A stretch of DNA of 64,000 nucleotides, from NCBI RefSeq assembly GCF_001428845.1, contig NZ_LMIU01000026.1:62001-126000 (forward strand), given 5' to 3'. Source of the stretch: Achromobacter sp. Root83 (GTDB lineage: Bacteria; Pseudomonadota; Gammaproteobacteria; Burkholderiales; Burkholderiaceae_B). A program made the position numbers and the translations under genes. The notes below the pieces were generated by a model. The model saw only the letters and a list, made by a program, of their open reading frames with translations. It did not search any database and was not told the origin of the DNA. Shown here piece after piece: positions 60,053-64,000 of this stretch; position 1 is the stretch's first letter, and each line of letters begins with the position of its first letter.

Positions 60053-60273
60053 GGAAGTCTCCGGGTGGAATTGGCGTCGGGACGTAGAAAATGGTCAACC
60101 GACGGCGGCGCAAGCCAGGATGGCCGGGTGCGCTAGGATTGCGGAAAGGGGAGGGTGGGACTAGGAACCGGCCGTGGAAAGCGCCTCTGACTGCGTCCTG
60201 GTGGTCAAATACACCGCAAGCTGGATACGCCGCCTGCGAAGCGGAACCCACGAGTCCAACGCCAGAATCGGAT

Positions 60274-60507
60274 TTACATTCGCTCTTGTCGTTCGATCGC
60301 GTGAATTGCGTCCATCAAGCCATCCACAAGCTGGCGCATGTCGGCAGAGGTAAGTGAGGCGGACGCAGTCGGCGCGCCAGGCATGCCACAGCCACCCATG
60401 GATAGAACTGCGGTTTTGCCCTGGCCGAACTCGTGCTGGAGCCGCAAAACACCCAGCACGCCTATCGGTGCTCTGAACGGAATTTCGACGTCTGTGCGTT
60501 TGTTCAT
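60274..60507 (-). CDS. Small hypothetical protein at the end of the virB operon
   Basis: A 77-residue protein MNKRTDVEIPFRAPIGVLGV..., with start overlapping the virB11 stop (ATGA), so it is translated with it. GKTAVLSMGGCGMPGAPTAS is a glycine-rich segment. No family recognised. The 220 bases after it are empty. Confidence 0.55.
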   Translation of the reverse strand: MNKRTDVEIPFRAPIGVLGVLRLQHEFGQGKTAVLSMGGCGMPGAPTASASLTSADMRQLVDGLMDAIHAIERQERM

Positions 60508-61523
60508 AGCACGCGCCCAGGATTGAAATACACCTGCGTGAGCTTGTAGTCAGCGAAGTACAGCGAAATGTCCAGCGTGGAGAACAGGTAGCGCCGAATG
60601 GTGTCGAGATCCATCTGATTTCCGGCTGCGGACTGCTTGACCAGCAGTGCGACGCGTTCGAATGTGTCGCGGGCACTGTTGGCGTGCGTGGTCGTGACAG
60701 ATCCTGGATGGCCGGTATTGAGCGCGTTCAGATAGTCCCAGGCCTCCGGGCCACGCAGCTCGGACAGGAAGATCCGATCGGGTGAGCTGCGCATCGCCGC
60801 CTCGATGCACTCTGTCGCCGAAACCCTGCCGGCGCCTTTGCCGTACATCATGTGCACCCGGTTGGGATGGTCGGGCAGAAAGAGCTCATGCACGTCTTCG
60901 ACTGTGAGGAGACGCTCGGAGGTGGGGACGCAATCGATCAGGCTGCGTGCGAACGTCGTCTTTCCTGAGCCGGTCTTGCCCGCGACAATGATGTTGCGGC
61001 ATTGAAGCACTGCCCGCCGAAGAAACTGCAGGATGTCTGCTTCCTTTTTGAGGTCGAGCAGTTCCCTGTCACGGTCGGTCAGAATATCGGAACGATCTGT
61101 GGGGCCGCTCACATCATCCCAGTTGGCGAATGCTCCCTCGGCGGCCAACTCATCCAGGGTCATCACGACACTGTTGTGCTTGCGAATGTTGATCGATATC
61201 GTGCCGTCGATCACTGCAGGCGGCTGGGCAATCTGAGCGCGCTCGCCATCCGGCAGAAGCAGCGACATGATCGGCGTGAAGTTGACGTTGTTGTAGCTGG
61301 CCATGGCGTTCACCAGCGCTTCCAGAAAGCTGAGCGTCAGCTTCGGATCGTGGCGTTCGTGCCATCGCCCATGGGATCGGATGAGGATCACGCCAGGCCG
61401 GGTAATAGTGATCTCACGGACTGCGTCATCCGCCATGTAGCTAGCGACGGGGCGCATCATCTGGCGCAATGCGGTATCGCGGCCGCCCGAGTCGACGGGC
61501 GAGACGCTCGAGGAATCTTTCAT
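60504..61523 (-). CDS. virB11: VirB11-type ATPase
   Basis: About 339 residues (ATG at 61523; a TTG at 61538 is possible). The N-terminal domain (MADDAVREITITRPGVILIR) is followed by the RecA-like core with IIVAGKTGSGKTTFARSLID (Walker A), RLLTVEDVHELFL, RSSPDRIFLSELRGPEAWDY and GHPGSVTTTHANSA (His box). The hexameric motor powers pilus assembly and DNA passage. Confidence 0.95.
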   Translation of the reverse strand: MKDSSSVSPVDSGGRDTALRQMMRPVASYMADDAVREITITRPGVILIRSHGRWHERHDPKLTLSFLEALVNAMASYNNVNFTPIMSLLLPDGERAQIAQPPAVIDGTISINIRKHNSVVMTLDELAAEGAFANWDDVSGPTDRSDILTDRDRELLDLKKEADILQFLRRAVLQCRNIIVAGKTGSGKTTFARSLIDCVPTSERLLTVEDVHELFLPDHPNRVHMMYGKGAGRVSATECIEAAMRSSPDRIFLSELRGPEAWDYLNALNTGHPGSVTTTHANSARDTFERVALLVKQSAAGNQMDLDTIRRYLFSTLDISLYFADYKLTQVYFNPGRVL

Positions 61524-61640
61524 GGGATGCCTGTTCAAACGGGGCAGGCCCGCCGAGACACTTGCACGGACGGGCCTGGCATTAAGTTGAGTGGAAAGCT
61601 CTGCCCGGCTGAACTAAGGTCGTGGATACATTCCACGCCC

Positions 61641-62816
61641 CTAGCGCGCGACGGACCGGAGCGTGTAGACCGAACTGAAATCCAGATCCCGAGCGACATA
61701 GATTCCTAGCCGGCCGCCCTGGTTGCGATAGAGCGTCGGCGGGATGTTGATGGTGTTGTCCAGCACCGTGGTGACAGCGCTCGTGGCGGCTTCGCCAGTG
61801 GTGTTGAACTGCACTTGGCCGTTGTCGCTGCTGCCACGCGAGGTCGCCCAGGTCCCCAGATCACTTATTAAGCTGACCATGATCGCGCCGCCGAACCGCT
61901 CGGCGAAATGCGTGTCGATGAAGCCGTCAAGCCCAGCTTCGCCCAGGGGGCCGGTCCCGGGAGAGTCCAAATGGATAACGACGCCCTTGGGTGTCTCCAG
62001 CCGGGACCAGACGACGCCGACACGCGGCTGGCCTTGGGCCAGAACCCCTTGCTGATAGCCGATGAATCGCGTCCCCTTGTCGATCAGCACCACGCGGCCG
62101 CTCGTCGAGCGGATATCGTGCGGCGCGTAGCAGGCGAGCATGCCGGCCTGCGCAGTGACGAGTTTAGTTTCCTGGATGCAATCGATCATTGAGCCCTGGG
62201 TGATCAGCATGTCCCGGTTGCCAATCAGGCCAGCGCGCGAAGCAGAGAGCTTCATGGGTGTGAGCTTGCCGGCCATTGGCCCACTATCTGCCTCGCGAGC
62301 CTCCGGATGGGACGACCCTTTCTGGTCGGAAGACTTGCCGCCGTCTTCCTTGGATCCTCTCAGGCCGCTCGTCAAGCGCCGCTGCATGATGGGGTCGACC
62401 ACCACCGCATCGGTCAGATTGGACAAGGCCCCTTTCTGTTCAGGTAGGGGGGCCGCTCCAGGCACGGTCGGCGCCGCGAGAGCCGGCTCTGGCGGCGCCG
62501 GTGGCGGTGGTGGCGGTGGTGGCGGATCGGGCCTGAGCTTCAGACCGGGAAGCACATTTTCGATCTTGTCTTGCATCGCGGGTGCGGCTTCTTGGGCGGC
62601 GGGCGTATTGAACGCCCGCCATCCCATCGTGCCGATCACCATCAGCGCCATCAGGGTCAGGAGCCACATGAAGGCTTTTGCGCCCTGTTGCATGGGCTTG
62701 GCTGTGCCCGACAGGTCGGGGCGACCGCGGCCTTGTATCTCCGCCTGGTGCTCGTCGATTTCGGCCACGGCGTCAATGGTTTGACCGGGTTTTTTTCGCC
62801 TCTTGAAGAGTCTCAT
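61641..62816 (-). CDS. virB10: VirB10-type channel protein
   Basis: A 391-residue protein. Short cytoplasmic tail, one membrane helix (AFMWLLTLMALMVIGTMGWR), a proline-rich stretch (PPPPPPPPAPPEP) and the C-terminal barrel domain with LITQGSMIDCIQETKLVTAQ, RVVLIDKGTRFIGYQQG and TPKGVVIHLDSPGTGPLGEA. It spans both membranes and opens the outer pore. Start overlaps the virB9 stop by 4 bp. Confidence 0.95.
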   Translation of the reverse strand: MRLFKRRKKPGQTIDAVAEIDEHQAEIQGRGRPDLSGTAKPMQQGAKAFMWLLTLMALMVIGTMGWRAFNTPAAQEAAPAMQDKIENVLPGLKLRPDPPPPPPPPPAPPEPALAAPTVPGAAPLPEQKGALSNLTDAVVVDPIMQRRLTSGLRGSKEDGGKSSDQKGSSHPEAREADSGPMAGKLTPMKLSASRAGLIGNRDMLITQGSMIDCIQETKLVTAQAGMLACYAPHDIRSTSGRVVLIDKGTRFIGYQQGVLAQGQPRVGVVWSRLETPKGVVIHLDSPGTGPLGEAGLDGFIDTHFAERFGGAIMVSLISDLGTWATSRGSSDNGQVQFNTTGEAATSAVTTVLDNTINIPPTLYRNQGGRLGIYVARDLDFSSVYTLRSVAR

Positions 62817-63631
62817 GGCGCAGTTTCCTCACGAATGACACGCTCAACTTGTGGCGAGACGGTGCCGGTGGCCAGGCTACGTGCAACGGGCGGCCCGTCG
62901 TTGTGAACGGCCAAGACCTGGTTGCCCACGCGCAAGTGCCAGCGTTTGGCGACCCGATGGAGCACCACGGTCTGCTCGTCCTCCATATGGCGGTTGACGA
63001 TCACTTCCTGGCCGTCCGCGTCCACGACATAGATCGCAGGCAGATCCTGGCCAGGAGCAAACCGAAGCCATGTCTGCGCGCCGTCATCCCAGGCGGCCGT
63101 CGGCGCCAGGCTGGTGTCACCGCTCATTGAATACGCCTGCCAGTTAATCGCGACGTCGGCGGTGGCCAGGCTGCGCTGAACGCGGTCGCGCTCCTCCTGG
63201 GCAGCGGACTTTTCCTGCTCCAGTTCGGGATAGCGCAGCACCACGCGAAACACACCGCCGGTCTTGCGAGCTTTTTCATACTTCAACAGGAACGAGTAGT
63301 TGCGCTTGGTGGTGATGTAGAGAAGGTTCGTATCAGCTTGCTCGACGATGGGCTTGAGCAATAGATGCTTGCCCACCTGCTGGAAGTCGTATGCGGCCGA
63401 ATCGCCAAAGGCGTGGGTTACATAGTCCTCGTCGTCGTTGAGCTGGATCTGAGTCGCGACACCAAGGGTGGTGTCCACCTGAATGACGTCAGCGGCGTCA
63501 TAGTCCGTCCAGCGGATGCGCTGATCCTTGGGCGAAGCTGCAGGTCGGTCAAGCGACCAGGCGGGCGCTGCGGCCGCGCAAAGCGCGACCGATAGCACCA
63601 CCATGGCCAAAGGCCTGAAGCGGATGTTCAT
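62813..63631 (-). CDS. virB9: VirB9-type outer-membrane core protein
   Basis: A 272-residue protein with a signal peptide (AMVVLSVALCAAAAPAWS). DYDAADVIQVDTTLGVATQI, LLYITTKRNYSFLLK and a C-terminal domain WLRFAPGQDLPAIYVVDADG, then RHMEDEQTVVLHRVAKRWHL match VirB9/TrwF. It forms the outer-membrane core with VirB10 and VirB7. Start overlaps the preceding stop (ATGA). Confidence 0.94.
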   Translation of the reverse strand: MNIRFRPLAMVVLSVALCAAAAPAWSLDRPAASPKDQRIRWTDYDAADVIQVDTTLGVATQIQLNDDEDYVTHAFGDSAAYDFQQVGKHLLLKPIVEQADTNLLYITTKRNYSFLLKYEKARKTGGVFRVVLRYPELEQEKSAAQEERDRVQRSLATADVAINWQAYSMSGDTSLAPTAAWDDGAQTWLRFAPGQDLPAIYVVDADGQEVIVNRHMEDEQTVVLHRVAKRWHLRVGNQVLAVHNDGPPVARSLATGTVSPQVERVIREETAP

Positions 63632-64000
63632 CGGGCGTGTCCCATCTCGAGGTTGCTTTCACGTTGACGCGACTGCTGGTGCGAATGTTGATGGTCCATT
63701 CCCATCTCCGCCTGCTTGTCGTGGTCTGCGTCGCGCACCAGGCCCACGCCGCCCACCGCCTTGAAGGGGTAGCTGATGGCGAGCGCATCTTCCTTGCCGG
63801 TCATCTCGAAGGACCGGTTCAGCGTGTTACGTGCGTGGACGATGAGGTCTCCCGTATCGTTATCACGCTGGATCAGGCAGTTGGGAGTCGTCCCAACGAT
63901 CGGCCCCTTGTACTCGCGCCCGTCTTCCGGCTGGCGGATCTGCCGGTCTTGCTCGCCGTACAACTCCACCGGCCGGCGCGCTTCGCGGATCCGCTCCTCG
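63628..64000 (-). CDS. Type IV secretion operon gene, 3' part (window edge)
   Basis: The frame is open at the right edge (the last bases read EERIREARRP before VELYGEQDRQ), so the start lies beyond 64000. Visible sequence: EYKGPIVGTTPNCLIQRDND, LIVHARNTLNRSFEMTGKED and a His/Gln-rich tail. By position before virB9 it would be virB8, but the tail does not resemble VirB8. It overlaps the virB9 start by 4 bp and belongs to the same operon. Confidence 0.6.
   Translation of the reverse strand, partial: EERIREARRPVELYGEQDRQIRQPEDGREYKGPIVGTTPNCLIQRDNDTGDLIVHARNTLNRSFEMTGKEDALAISYPFKAVGGVGLVRDADHDKQAEMGMDHQHSHQQSRQRESNLEMGHAR

Overview
The window is high-GC proteobacterial DNA. A tRNA-Lys of betaproteobacterial appearance, KorB/H-NS-type plasmid genes and a chromate operon point to a member of the Burkholderiales or a close relative; the species cannot be named from the sequence. 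It divides into two parts. Positions 1-8800 look like host chromosome. They hold the 3' end of a non-ribosomal peptide gene cluster (last adenylation-carrier-thioesterase module, flavin monooxygenase, HlyD/DHA2 export pair, two small DUF2892 membrane proteins around an ECF sigma factor, and a phosphopantetheinyl transferase), then a decayed group II intron end and tRNA-Lys(UUU). From the tRNA 3' end to beyond position 64000 lies a large integrative conjugative element, or an integrated conjugative plasmid. Its tyrosine recombinase sits directly against the tRNA. Its far end is outside the window.

Layout of the element. 8.8-17.3 kb: integrase, HTH (excisionase-like) protein, DUF1173, phage-type repressor/Cro pair, IncC/KorB partition operon with an H-NS-like gene, and a VbhA-Fic toxin pair. 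17.7-23.6 kb: a lipid A remodelling cassette (GT2, ArnT-like GT39, PagP) and an unknown PD-(D/E)xK-like protein. 23.7-25.5 kb: PAS-GGDEF-EAL. 25.9-30.3 kb: DNA repair genes (split LigD, SRAP protein) with KorB operators and a LexA box. 30.5-39.6 kb: a leading-region-like stretch (RadC-like, ArdB/KlcA antirestriction, two DNA methylase-family genes, small ORFs, a large ParB-like protein, a Phd-PIN toxin-antitoxin pair), with repeated hairpin leaders in front of several genes. 39.9-43.7 kb: a ten-copy 11-bp repeat array, an orphan DUF1629 immunity-like gene and a KAP-type P-loop NTPase. 43.9-48.5 kb: RcnR-RcnA nickel/cobalt and ChrB-ChrA chromate resistance. 49.2 kb: DUF1254 protein. 50.9-64 kb, all minus strand: MobF relaxase (TrwC-like), coupling protein (TrwB-like), StbC-StbB-StbA, a KfrB-domain protein, a replication-type protein beside an AT-rich repeat region, and VirB11-VirB10-VirB9.

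How it fits together. The transfer genes follow the R388/IncW-type scheme (stb-trwB-trwC plus a VirB system). The regulator is an IncP/PromA-type KorB with five exact or near-exact TTTAGCnGCTAAA operators spread over the element, two of them in front of the split-LigD operon. The antirestriction, methylase, RadC, SRAP and LigD genes would protect and repair incoming DNA. Metal resistance, lipid A modification and the KAP NTPase look like cargo. The most novel-looking signals are the two families of conserved hairpin leaders (30.4-33.2 kb), the phased 11-bp array (39.93-40.04 kb), the mobile lipid A cassette, and the KorB-controlled split LigD.
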